12,076 nt of DNA from Nitriliruptoraceae bacterium. Lineage in GTDB: Bacteria > Actinomycetota > Nitriliruptoria > Nitriliruptorales > Nitriliruptoraceae. The notes beneath the pieces were generated by a model. That model saw only the letters and a list, made by a program, of their open reading frames with translations. It made no database searches and had not been told where the DNA came from. The stretch covers positions 1-12,076 of the forward strand of contig PWEU01000036.1 in assembly GCA_003554005.1 (NCBI GenBank). Reading direction: 5' to 3'. Shown one piece after another: positions 4,828 through 12,076 of the stretch. Within the stretch, counting starts at the first letter, position 1. Each line of letters starts with the position of its first letter. The translations under genes were made by a program, and so were the position numbers.

Positions 4828-7004
4828 CCCCTCCCCCGACCGACACGCCCGATCCCGTTGGCGCCACCGCGCGGGCACCAACCCGTTCCGGGCGGACCGC
4901 AGCGGCCGGGGCGGATGCGGCCCGCTGGCGGCGACCTCCCGAGCCAGGCTGGTCCGTCGGCGTGGCGGGGGACGATCCGTTGCGACGACGCGTGACCGGG
5001 GCGCTGCTGACGGTGGCCGACGGGCGGTTCGGGACCCGGGGGACGCGTGAGGAGTGCGACGGGGACTGCGAACCCTGGGTGATGGCCGCCGGGGTCTACC
5101 GCCAGGTGCCGGGTGACATCCCGCGACCGGTGCCCGGCCCGCTGTGGTTCCACCTCGACGTCCCCACCGACGACGCCGGCAGCGAACGGCGCTGGTTGGA
5201 CCTGGCCCGTGGCGTGCTCCACCGGGAACGACGCGGTGCATGGCACTACCGCTCCGTGCGCTTCGCGTCGCTCGCCCGGCCCGGGATCGCCGTCCAGCGC
5301 AGCGTGAGCGATTGCCCACTCGGAGTCACCGACGCCGCCGTGCTGCCGGTGACGGACGGTGTCCGCCAGCGCCGCTGGTCCCACGAGGACGTCGAGGTGT
5401 CCCAGACCAGCGGGGTGGGCACGATCACCGCGGCCACCTGCACGCGGTGGCAGCACCACGACGGCCGGCACGTGGTCGACCGGCTCGCGAGCCTCGGCGC
5501 CCACCCGACACGCGCACCGACGACCGACACGGTCCTGGCTGCCCTCGAGGAGGCGAGGAGCCGGGGGGTCGAGCGGTTGCTGGCGGAGCACGAAGCGGCG
5601 TGGGCCTCCCGCTGGGCGGACGCGGCGATCGCCATCCCCGGCGATCCGGACCTGGAGCTCGGGGTCAGGTTCGGGCTGTTCCACCTCATGGCGTCAGCGG
5701 CCGGCCACGACGAGGCGGCCGTCGGTGCCCGTGGACTGACCGGGCCGGCCTACGCGGGCCACGTGTTCTGGGACGCGGACGTGTTCGTGCTGCCGTTCCT
5801 GGCCGCGACCCACCCGCCGGCCGCCCGGGCGATGCTGGAGTACCGCCTACGTCGGCTGCCTGCGGCGCGGACCCGGGCCCGGGCTGAGGGCCGCGCCGGC
5901 TGCCGGCCCCCCTGGGAATCGGCGGGCGACGGCAGCGAGGCCGCCCCGACGAGCACGGTGACCCTGGACGGCACCGAACTGCCGGTCCGCACGGGGGAGT
6001 TGGAGGAGCACATCGTCGCCGACGTGGCCTGGGCCGCGTGGCACCACCACCTGTGGAGCGGCGACCGGTGGGTCACCCAGGGAGCCGGCCGGGCACTGCT
6101 GGTCGAGACGGCGAGGTACTGGGCATCCCGGCTCGAGCAGGACACGGACGGGACCGTGCACCTGCGTGGGGTGATCGGTCCCGACGAGTACCACGAGGAC
6201 GTCGACGACAACGCCTACACCAACGTCATGGTCCGCTGGCACCTTCGGCGTGCCGCGGAGCTGGATGGACACGACGACGAGGCCAGCGTCTGGCATGACC
6301 TGGCCGACCGACTGGTGGACGGCTACGACCCGCAGCGGGGCGGCCACGAGCAGTTCGCCGGTTACCGGGACCTGGAGCCGCTGGAGGTGGCCGCCGTCGG
6401 TGCGCCACCGTTGGCCGCTGATGTCCTGCTGGGCCGGGACCGCGTGGCGCGCTCCCAGCTCATCAAGCAGGCGGACGTCCTGCTCCTGCACCACCTCGTG
6501 CCGGACGCCGTCCCGGCGGGCTCGCTCCGGCACGACCTCGAGGTCTACCTGCCGCGCACCGTGCACGGCAGCTCACTGTCCCCGGCCGTGCACGCCAGCC
6601 TGCTGGCCCGGGAACGGCGGCCCGAGGAGGCTGCCGCGCTGCTGCGGTTGACGGCCCGCATCGACCTCGACGACATCACCGCGACCACCGCCGGCGGGTT
6701 GCATCTGGGGGCCATGGGTGGGTTGTGGCAGGCGCTGGCCTTCGGCTTCCTCGGGCTGCGACCGCACCCGGGCGGTCTCGCGCTCGACCCGCGACCGCTA
6801 CCGGCCACGTGGGACGCCCTCGAGCTCACCGTGCGCTTCCGGGACCAGCGGGTCCATCTGCACCACGACCACGACCACCTCGAGGTGTCGGGCGCCACGG
6901 GCGTGCCGCTCCTGCTCCCCGACGCACAGGACGACACCAGCCACGCCATCCCGATCGTGCTGCGCCGGCGCGACGACCGGTGGGCACCGGAGACGCGACG
7001 ATGA
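4824..7004 (+). CDS. Glycoside hydrolase family 65 protein (disaccharide phosphorylase-like)
   Basis: This is a 726-residue protein. GH65 enzymes cleave alpha-glucosides such as maltose, trehalose or kojibiose, mostly by phosphorolysis to beta-glucose 1-phosphate. The N-terminal beta-sandwich holds GALLTVADGRFGTRGTREE (about residues 58-76). The (alpha/alpha)6 catalytic barrel contains ARGLTGPAYAGHVFWDADVF, the PPWESAGDG loop, RTGELEEHIVADVAWA and GVIGPDEYHEDVDDNAYTN, in which Glu455 is the expected general acid. IKQADVL (Lys548-Gln549) and HGSSLS (His581-Ser586) match the phosphate-binding positions of phosphorylases, so I favour phosphorylase over hydrolase. GH65 is often fused or adjacent to a beta-phosphoglucomutase; neither is seen here. 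The ATG overlaps the GT4 stop (ATGA), with no strong SD, implying coupling. The substrate cannot be told from sequence. Confidence 0.9.
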   Translation: MTPPPTDTPDPVGATARAPTRSGRTAAAGADAARWRRPPEPGWSVGVAGDDPLRRRVTGALLTVADGRFGTRGTREECDGDCEPWVMAAGVYRQVPGDIPRPVPGPLWFHLDVPTDDAGSERRWLDLARGVLHRERRGAWHYRSVRFASLARPGIAVQRSVSDCPLGVTDAAVLPVTDGVRQRRWSHEDVEVSQTSGVGTITAATCTRWQHHDGRHVVDRLASLGAHPTRAPTTDTVLAALEEARSRGVERLLAEHEAAWASRWADAAIAIPGDPDLELGVRFGLFHLMASAAGHDEAAVGARGLTGPAYAGHVFWDADVFVLPFLAATHPPAARAMLEYRLRRLPAARTRARAEGRAGCRPPWESAGDGSEAAPTSTVTLDGTELPVRTGELEEHIVADVAWAAWHHHLWSGDRWVTQGAGRALLVETARYWASRLEQDTDGTVHLRGVIGPDEYHEDVDDNAYTNVMVRWHLRRAAELDGHDDEASVWHDLADRLVDGYDPQRGGHEQFAGYRDLEPLEVAAVGAPPLAADVLLGRDRVARSQLIKQADVLLLHHLVPDAVPAGSLRHDLEVYLPRTVHGSSLSPAVHASLLARERRPEEAAALLRLTARIDLDDITATTAGGLHLGAMGGLWQALAFGFLGLRPHPGGLALDPRPLPATWDALELTVRFRDQRVHLHHDHDHLEVSGATGVPLLLPDAQDDTSHAIPIVLRRRDDRWAPETRR

Positions 7005-7795
7005 ACGCACCGCAGCCAGCCGAGCGCGTGATGGTTGCGATCGACGACGATCCGTCCAACGCCACCACCCTGCGGGTCGCCGTCGCGCTCGGCGAGGCCC
7101 TCGGGCACGCGGTGACCGCGATCCACGTGGTCGAGGACGCGACCGAGCGGGTGCGGATGGCCGCCGAGCGAGCGGGGGTCTCCCTCCAGCTGCGTCGCGG
7201 CCCGGTCGTCGCCACCCTGACCGAAGCGGTCGCCGGACCCGAGGTGGTGGTCGCGGGGGTCGGCAGCGGCCAGGCGACCAGCCCCGACGCGCCCGCCGGC
7301 CACGTCGCGGTGGCGCTGATCGAGGCGACGACGACCCCGACGCTGCTGGTGCCGGCGGATACCACGGCCGGGATCGGCGCGCCGCTCCGGACCGTGCTGC
7401 TGCCGCTGGACGGCGTCGCAGGGACCGAGGCCGCGGTCGCACCGACGGTCCTGCTGTTGGCCGACTCCGGGATGGAGGTGGTCGTGGTCCACGTCCTCGG
7501 CCTCGACGAGGTCCCCGCCTTCCTCGACCAGGCGCACCACGCTCTGGACGCCGGGGGCCACGAGTTCCTGGCACGCCACCACGTGCCCGCTGGAGCCCCC
7601 CGCATCGTGCTGCGTAGCGGCACGCCCGGCCACAGCGTGGTGGAGGCCGCCGCCACGGAGTCCGCCGACCTGATCGTGCTCGGCTGGTCGCAGGATCTCT
7701 CACCGGGCCGGGCCGAGGTGGTGCGGGCCATGCTCGACGACTCCGACGTGCCCGTGCTGCTGGTGCCCGTCGAACCCGCGGCGAGGCCAGCGTGA
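7001..7795 (+). CDS. Tandem universal stress protein (UspA-like)
   Basis: This 264-residue protein is made of two UspA-type alpha/beta domains. Domain 1 (about 9-118) begins RVMVAIDDDPSN and ends TPTLLVPAD. Domain 2 (about 126-258) begins RTVLLPLDGVAGTEAAV, passes VVVVHVLGLDEV and ADLIVLGWSQDL, and ends VPVLLVPVE. Domain 1 is short: it lacks the usual long segment between its second strand and helix. The nucleotide motif GxxGx9G(S/T) of ATP-binding Usps is not clean in either half (GWSQ...GRAEV in domain 2), so it may not bind ATP canonically. Its ATG overlaps the GH65 stop as ATGA (7001-7004), making it the third gene of the operon. This links the sugar enzymes to stress or dormancy; Usps commonly act as stress regulators, but the partner here is unknown. 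Confidence 0.88.
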   Translation: MNAPQPAERVMVAIDDDPSNATTLRVAVALGEALGHAVTAIHVVEDATERVRMAAERAGVSLQLRRGPVVATLTEAVAGPEVVVAGVGSGQATSPDAPAGHVAVALIEATTTPTLLVPADTTAGIGAPLRTVLLPLDGVAGTEAAVAPTVLLLADSGMEVVVVHVLGLDEVPAFLDQAHHALDAGGHEFLARHHVPAGAPRIVLRSGTPGHSVVEAAATESADLIVLGWSQDLSPGRAEVVRAMLDDSDVPVLLVPVEPAARPA

Positions 7796-7839
7796 CCCAC
7801 GGGCCCGCCGTGACCGGGAGCGCCGTGACGACCGGCGGC

Positions 7840-8052
7840 TCAGTCGCGCGGGGCGCGCACCGGCGTGATCCGACCGACCAGGGGTCCGTGGTCGTAGTCG
7901 CTCAGGTGGTAGAGGTCACCGGCACCGCAGTGCGGGCAGCGCTCCTCGAGCGCGGTCACCTCACCGACCGCCAACGACACCCGCAGGCCCTGATGGGCGG
8001 AGACGAAGGAGGGCGCGCAACCGTGACAGGTCACCCGGAGCAGGTCGGTCAT
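7840..8052 (-). CDS. Small zinc-ribbon protein, function unknown
   Basis: This is a 70-residue protein with two CxxC knuckles: C9-HG-C12 near the N-terminus and C39-PH-C42 in the middle, together a four-cysteine zinc site. Between them is a short strand-rich segment (VSAHQGLRVSLAVGEV), and after them DLYHLSDYDHGPLVGRITPV. The ATG at 8052 is chosen because GGCGAGGTGCGGG upstream gives an SD (GAGG) at normal spacing and because the first knuckle follows directly. A 20-residue upstream extension (to 8112) exists but looks like shadow sequence. The gene is convergent with the Usp operon (44 bp apart) and divergent from the debranching-like enzyme (89 bp), so it may share a promoter region with the latter. 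I do not recognise a named family. It could be a nucleic-acid- or protein-binding accessory factor. Confidence 0.68.
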   Translation of the reverse strand: MTDLLRVTCHGCAPSFVSAHQGLRVSLAVGEVTALEERCPHCGAGDLYHLSDYDHGPLVGRITPVRAPRD

Positions 8053-8141
8053 CCCGCACCTCGCCGTGTCGCTGGTCCTCGCAGGATGCGGTCCCGCCGC
8101 CGAGACGTCCACGGCCCAAGGTCCCGAACACAGGACCGACG

Positions 8142-10232
8142 ATGAACGCTCGACCGACGACGGGACCGCTCGGCGAGGTGACCTGCGTGCGCGCGGAGGC
8201 CTTCGTGGTCTCCGACCCCAGCGGGGACATCCTGCGCGGGGGCGACCACGGCGTCTACGTGCGCGACACCCGCTTCCTCGACCGACTGGAGGTGGTGGTG
8301 GACGGCCAGCATCCGCGCCCGCTGACCGGGGCCAACACCAGCTCCTCGAGCGCCAGCTTCCACGCCCACGTGCCGGTCCCGGGTGCCGGAGCGGACCCGA
8401 CCCTGGTCGTGGACCGACGCCGCGTCGTGGACGGGTGTCTGCACGAGGAGATCCACCTGCGCAACCACGGCCGCGGTGACGTCGAGGTGGAGGGGGGCCT
8501 CAGGCTCGGCAGCGACCTCGCCTACATCTTCGACGTGCGTCACGACCGCACGCTCGACCCCGTCCCGGCGCAGGACCGTGACGACGGGGTCGTCTTCATC
8601 CGGGCCGACGGGGTCGACCGGGCAACCGTGACCGTCGACCCGGCACCGCACCGACGGGACGACGACACGCTGTACGTGGACTGCCGCGTCCCCGCAGGCG
8701 AGCGGACCCGGGTCTGCCTCGAGGTGACCGCGACCGACGTGTACGGCACGGTGCGCCCCTCCCGCAGCTGCGTGGCGCCGACCGCGCTTGCCGGCGCGCC
8801 GGCGTCGCCACCGCGCCGGCCGGCCTGGTCGGTCCACTGCTCCGACCACCGGTTCACCCGGCTCGTCGAGCGCAGCGTCGAGGACCTGGACGCCCTGCGC
8901 ATGGTGGACCCCGACGCCCCGGAGGACAGCTTCTGCGCCGCCGGCAGCCCCTGGTACCTGACCCTGTTCGGCCGCGACTCGCTGTGGACGGCGTTCATGT
9001 CGCTGCCCTTCGATCCGGCGCTGGCCCACGGCACGCTGCGCACGCTCGCCCGTCGTCAGGGCACCCGCCACGACCTCGGGACGGAGGAGGCGCCGGGCAA
9101 GATCCTGCACGAGATCCGGCGCGGGAGCCTGACCCACCGCGGGGACCTGCCACCCAACTACTACGGCACGATCGACGCGACGCCGCTGTTCGTCGTGCTC
9201 GCCCACGAGGCCTGGCGCTGGGGACTGGGTGACGACCGCCTGCGCCCGCTGCTGCCCCACGTCGAGGCGGCGCTGGCGTGGCTGCGCCGCGACGGCGACG
9301 CGGACGGTGACGGCTTCCTCGAGTACCACAAGCTGCAGGCGCGCGGGCTGGACAACCAGGGGTGGAAGGACAGCCACGACGGTGTGCAGTTCGCCGATGG
9401 CAGCCTGGCGAGCCCACCGATCGCGCTGGCCGAGGTCCAGGCCTACGCCTACGACGCAGCCCGCCGCGGCGCCGAGCTGCTACGGCACTTCGCGCGCCCC
9501 GGCGCGAGTGGGTGGGATCGCTGGGCCGACGACCTCGCCGCGCGGTTCCAGGACGCGTTCTGGGTCGAGGACATGCACGGGCGCTACCCGGCGATCGCGC
9601 TGGACGGCGAGAAACGGGCGGTCGACGGCCCCGCCAGCAACATGGGGCACCTGCTGGCCAGCGGGCTGGTGGACGACGCCGAGGCGCCCCTGATCGCGGC
9701 CCAGCTCGGACACGAGCGCCTCGACTCGGGATGGGGGCTGCGGACCCTGGCCAGCGACGCCGTGGGCTTCAACCCCCTCGGGTACCACACCGGCTCGGTG
9801 TGGCCGCACGACACCGCGATCGCGGTGTGGGGGCTGGCCGTGCGCCACCAGCACGAGGTCGCCACCGCGCTGCTGCGTGGGCTGGTCCAGGTCGCGCCGG
9901 GTTTCGCTGCCCGGCTGCCGGAGCTTTTCGGCGGCTTCGCCCGGGACGAGGCGCCGGCGCCCGTGCCCTACCCCGCTGCGTGCCGTCCGCAGGCCTGGTC
10001 CGCCGCCGGCGCCCTGCTGCTGTTGCGGGCGTGTCTCGGCGTGCACGCTGACGTCCCGGGCGGTCGGGTGCGTCTCGACCCCCTGTGGCCCCCACCTTTC
10101 CGCACCCTCGAGGTGACGGACCTGCCGATCGGGGACACACGGCTGCGGGTGCGCGTCGACCGTGACCATGGCATCGACGCCGAGGTGACGGACAGCGACC
10201 TGACGCTGGAGGTCAGCGACGTCGGTCACTGA
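8142..10232 (+). CDS. Amylo-alpha-1,6-glucosidase-like / glycogen debranching enzyme (GDE-N + MGH1-type barrel)
   Basis: This is a 696-residue protein. The N-terminal beta-rich GDE_N-type domain (about 1-215) shows GGDHGVYVRDTRFLDRLEV, EIHLRNHGRGDVEVEGGL and ADVFDVR-like wording (YIFDVR). An (alpha/alpha)6 glycosidase barrel (about 235-640) follows, with SPWYLTLFGRDSLWTAFM (Asp279), LPPNYYGTIDATPLFV, GLDNQGWKDSHDGV (WKDS 408-411), SPPIALAEVQAYAY and HTGSVWPHDTAI (WPHD 554-557). A C-terminal beta domain follows. Members are annotated as glycogen debranching or amylo-1,6-glucosidases, although many are uncharacterised and could act on other alpha-glucosides. No signal peptide is seen, so it is cytosolic. 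The ATG at 8142 has AGGA 6 nt upstream. GGTCC (8120-8124) can pair with GGACC (8133-8137) over that SD. The gene is transcribed in the same direction as the GT4-GH65-Usp operon but is separated from it by the zinc-ribbon gene. Confidence 0.88.
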   Translation: MNARPTTGPLGEVTCVRAEAFVVSDPSGDILRGGDHGVYVRDTRFLDRLEVVVDGQHPRPLTGANTSSSSASFHAHVPVPGAGADPTLVVDRRRVVDGCLHEEIHLRNHGRGDVEVEGGLRLGSDLAYIFDVRHDRTLDPVPAQDRDDGVVFIRADGVDRATVTVDPAPHRRDDDTLYVDCRVPAGERTRVCLEVTATDVYGTVRPSRSCVAPTALAGAPASPPRRPAWSVHCSDHRFTRLVERSVEDLDALRMVDPDAPEDSFCAAGSPWYLTLFGRDSLWTAFMSLPFDPALAHGTLRTLARRQGTRHDLGTEEAPGKILHEIRRGSLTHRGDLPPNYYGTIDATPLFVVLAHEAWRWGLGDDRLRPLLPHVEAALAWLRRDGDADGDGFLEYHKLQARGLDNQGWKDSHDGVQFADGSLASPPIALAEVQAYAYDAARRGAELLRHFARPGASGWDRWADDLAARFQDAFWVEDMHGRYPAIALDGEKRAVDGPASNMGHLLASGLVDDAEAPLIAAQLGHERLDSGWGLRTLASDAVGFNPLGYHTGSVWPHDTAIAVWGLAVRHQHEVATALLRGLVQVAPGFAARLPELFGGFARDEAPAPVPYPAACRPQAWSAAGALLLLRACLGVHADVPGGRVRLDPLWPPPFRTLEVTDLPIGDTRLRVRVDRDHGIDAEVTDSDLTLEVSDVGH

Positions 10233-10264
10233 GCCGCCCAGGCGTCCCGCCGCGACCGGGCCCC

Positions 10265-11977
10265 TCACTCCAGGTACCGCGCCTCGATGGCGGTGCGGAC
10301 CACATCTCGGAACCCTTCGAGGGGCAACCGATCGGCGCGCAGTTGGTGCTCCGCGTCGCTGACGACACCAGCGAGGTCCGCATCCTGCAGGCCCTCCCCG
10401 AGCCAGCGAGACGGATCGTGCCGGCACGCGTGGGGCTCGAGCACCTCGGCGCTGCAGGTGCCGAGGTGGCGGTGGAAGTCCCGGACGTTGGCGGCCACGG
10501 GCCCATCGGTGAAGTAGAACCGCAGGTAGCGGGGCAGCTCGCCGTCGATGTACTTGTGCCAGTGCCGGACGTGGCCCGTGCTGCGCTGCTTCACGGCGAA
10601 GGCACGGGGCTCGGCGTCACCCGTGAGGTCGATCAGCACCGCCCGTCCGCGCTCCTCCCCGAGCAGGTCGGCGAACCGGTCGACCGGGAACTGCCCGGCG
10701 TCGGCGGCGAAGCGCAGGGACTCCTCCCGCCCCCTGCTGCCCCCAGCGGTGACGACCAGGAACCCGGCGGCGTGGTGCACCATCTCCGGCAGGTGGTCAG
10801 GACGGTAGGAACTGAACCCGAAGCCGTGGTCGCCCTCGCCCAGCACCTCGTTCCAGTCGGTCCGGCCGAAGGGGAGCTCGTGGGCCTCGTCGAAGAACAG
10901 CCAGTGAGGCAGCCCGGTGACGGACCGCTGCGCGAGGATCACCGGCGCGATCTCGTCCACGTACGCGCGCTGCGCCTCGTCAGCCAACGGCGACAGGTCC
11001 ACCACGACGCTGCTGAACCGGTGCCGCAGCAGCTCGGCCAGCTGCGACGGCGTCGGGAGCGGGTCCCGGCCCCCGACGCCGAGGATCCCCCGCCGCTGGG
11101 TGAGCGGGCGGTGGTCGCCCTCGCGATCGAGCACCAGCACGCTGTAGTCCGTGCGCGCCAGCTGCTCGACGAGCAGCCCGACCAGGTAGGACTTGCCGGA
11201 GCAGCTCGCACCCACGACCAGCAGGTTGATCCGGGACGCCGGCAGCTGGACCTCGTTGCCCGCATCGTCGCGCCCGAGGGTCAGCACCCAGTTGCGCGGC
11301 GGCACCCGCCGCTCCCCCGTCACCAGCGGGCCGCGCAGCAGCTCGGTCACGCCGGCGCCGTCGGGGCGGTCGAGCACCACGTCGGCGGCCCGCTTGAGGG
11401 CGTCGACGGCGTTGCCGACCGCGACCCCCAGCTCGCACACCTCGAGGAGGTGGTGGTCGTTCTCCGCATCGCCGACCGCCAGGGTGCTGTGGCGCGAGAT
11501 ACCGAGGTTGCCGAGAGCCTGCATGAGGCCGGTGCCCTTCGTCACCCCGTTGGGCAGCACCATCAGCGCCGACCGGTTGTGGACCAGCTGGCAGCCCAGA
11601 CCCAGCCGGACGATCTCCTCGACCACCGCACCGGCGTACTCGCCGTCACAGGCCAGCAGGACCCGCCCCTGACGCACCGAGATGTCCCGGTGGGTGAGCT
11701 CCCGCGCCAGCGCCGGATCCACCGCCGATGCCAGGTCCTGCACCCCGTCCGCATCGACCAGGACCGCGCCGTTCTCGGCCACGATGGCGTCGAACTCCTC
11801 CTCGACCTCCGGGAACACCGCCCGTAGCTCCGACAGGATGCGGCCGGTCACGAGCACCACGACCACGCCCCGCTCCCGCTGCTCTCGGATCGCCGCGAGG
11901 AGGTCGGGCTCGGGCCGGTCGGCGTCGGTCAACGTGCCGTCGTAGTCGACGGCGATCGCCTGGAAGCCGGCGCCCAT
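10265..11977 (-). CDS. HAD-IIB phosphatase-like domain fused to a HerA/DUF87-like ATPase
   Basis: This 570-residue protein has two enzymatic modules. Residues 1-215 form a Cof/HAD-IIB hydrolase. Motif I is D11-Y-D13-GTLTD, motif II T44-GR, motif III K147 in NGVTKGTGL, and motif IV GDAENDHHLL (Asp170, Asp174); a C2-type cap lies between motifs II and III. All catalytic residues are present, so phosphatase activity on a sugar phosphate or similar small phosphate is plausible. Residues 225-500 form a P-loop ATPase: Walker A GASCSGKS (256-263, Lys262), a HerA-like DREGDH (284-289) and Walker B LFFDEAH (360-366). The C-terminal segment (RHWHKYIDGELPRYLRFYFTD onward) is unassigned. The ATG at 11977 has AAGGG about 8 nt upstream, and an in-frame stop at 12004-12002 prevents extension. 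It is convergent with the debranching-like gene (32-bp gap). The role is unknown; I recall similar fusions elsewhere but cannot verify their spread. Confidence 0.85.
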   Translation of the reverse strand: MGAGFQAIAVDYDGTLTDADRPEPDLLAAIREQRERGVVVVLVTGRILSELRAVFPEVEEEFDAIVAENGAVLVDADGVQDLASAVDPALARELTHRDISVRQGRVLLACDGEYAGAVVEEIVRLGLGCQLVHNRSALMVLPNGVTKGTGLMQALGNLGISRHSTLAVGDAENDHHLLEVCELGVAVGNAVDALKRAADVVLDRPDGAGVTELLRGPLVTGERRVPPRNWVLTLGRDDAGNEVQLPASRINLLVVGASCSGKSYLVGLLVEQLARTDYSVLVLDREGDHRPLTQRRGILGVGGRDPLPTPSQLAELLRHRFSSVVVDLSPLADEAQRAYVDEIAPVILAQRSVTGLPHWLFFDEAHELPFGRTDWNEVLGEGDHGFGFSSYRPDHLPEMVHHAAGFLVVTAGGSRGREESLRFAADAGQFPVDRFADLLGEERGRAVLIDLTGDAEPRAFAVKQRSTGHVRHWHKYIDGELPRYLRFYFTDGPVAANVRDFHRHLGTCSAEVLEPHACRHDPSRWLGEGLQDADLAGVVSDAEHQLRADRLPLEGFRDVVRTAIEARYLE

Positions 11978-12017
11978 GGGACGGCCCTTGCCGAGGGCTC
12001 CTCACGGTAACGCAGCC

Positions 12018-12076
12018 CTACCGCGAGGACCAGAGCCGAGCGGCATCGAGGCGGCGCACCCCCTCGGCGAGCACGG
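12018..12076 (-). CDS. Possible C-terminal tail of a minus-strand gene (partial)
   Basis: One minus frame entering from the right edge reads VLAEGVRRLDAARLWSSR and stops at a TAG (12020-12018), 40 nt before the HAD-ATPase start. The ending is protein-like and collinear with the next gene, but 19 codons are too few to exclude chance, and another minus frame also stays open. No family can be named. Confidence 0.3.
   Translation of the reverse strand, partial: VLAEGVRRLDAARLWSSR

Noticed and set aside
3703..5319. Long minus-strand open frame (538 codons) opposite the GT4 and GH65 genes.
   Set aside because: The plus strand carries clear family motifs throughout. The antisense frame is Arg/Gly/His-rich without motifs, a common effect of very high GC.
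7796..7839. Repeated GCCGTGAC units between the Usp and zinc-ribbon stops as a terminator.
   Set aside because: The copies are direct, not inverted, and too short; no stable stem could be drawn with confidence.
7792..8145. Plus-strand frame of about 117 codons starting with a GTGA overlap to the Usp stop, which would look like a fourth operon gene.
   Set aside because: The translation shows no domain or secondary-structure pattern. The opposite strand carries the zinc-ribbon protein with two CxxC knuckles and a good ribosome binding site.
8066..8479. Plus-strand open frame beginning SLVLAGCGPAAETS, which resembles a lipoprotein signal with an LAGC lipobox.
   Set aside because: There is only a very short hydrophobic stretch and no basic N-terminus. 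From 8142 on it runs in the wrong frame through the well-supported debranching-like gene and becomes Arg/Gly/Pro-rich shadow sequence.
10343..11827. Long plus-strand open frame (494 codons) opposite the HAD-ATPase gene.
   Set aside because: All HAD and Walker motifs are on the minus strand; the plus frame shows only codon-bias mirror composition.

Overview
The window is very GC-rich (codon third positions are almost all G or C) and reads as a chromosomal piece of an actinobacterium (Actinomycetota). The evidence is the codon bias, a tRNA whose 3' CCA is not encoded, a likely leaderless promoter, an actinobacterial-type GT4 glycosyltransferase, and the stress and sugar gene content. A deep-branching lineage such as Nitriliruptoria is possible, but the sequence alone cannot fix the genus.

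Region 1 (1-760) looks like the edge of an old integrated element. On the minus strand lies a toxin-antitoxin pair: a ribbon-helix-helix-type antitoxin (159-410) and a ParE/RelE-like toxin with a GTG start that runs off the left edge (1-155). Divergent to it, on the plus strand, is a C-terminal scrap of a tyrosine recombinase (about 459-569, possibly to 608) in which the catalytic Tyr position is Ser. About 60-100 bp further on is an intact tRNA-Leu (anticodon UAG, 669-754). The antitoxin promoter carries inverted repeats that could be its operator.

Region 2 (760-3600) is ordinary core genome: OsmC peroxidase (minus), a DUF3048/YerB-like lipoprotein (minus) and, divergent from it, a 10-helix EamA/DMT exporter (plus).

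Region 3 (3600-12000) is a sugar and stress locus. A tightly coupled operon encodes a GT4 glycosyltransferase, a GH65-family disaccharide phosphorylase or hydrolase, and a tandem universal stress protein; both junctions are 4-nt ATGA overlaps. Next comes a small zinc-ribbon protein on the minus strand, then, divergent from it, a GDE-N/MGH1-type amylo-alpha-1,6-glucosidase-like enzyme (plus). Convergent to that enzyme is a 570-residue fusion of a HAD-IIB sugar-phosphatase-like domain with a HerA/DUF87-like P-loop ATPase (minus). The set suggests handling of glucan or alpha-glucoside reserves or compatible solutes under stress, but no substrate can be read from the sequence. The last 60 bp may hold the tail of another minus-strand gene.

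The features most worth a second look are the HAD-ATPase fusion next to the glucoside genes, the GH65 phosphorylase signature without a neighbouring beta-phosphoglucomutase, the small zinc-ribbon gene between the sugar operons, and the decayed integrase plus toxin-antitoxin pair beside tRNA-Leu. No CRISPR array, IS element, rRNA or phage structural gene was seen.
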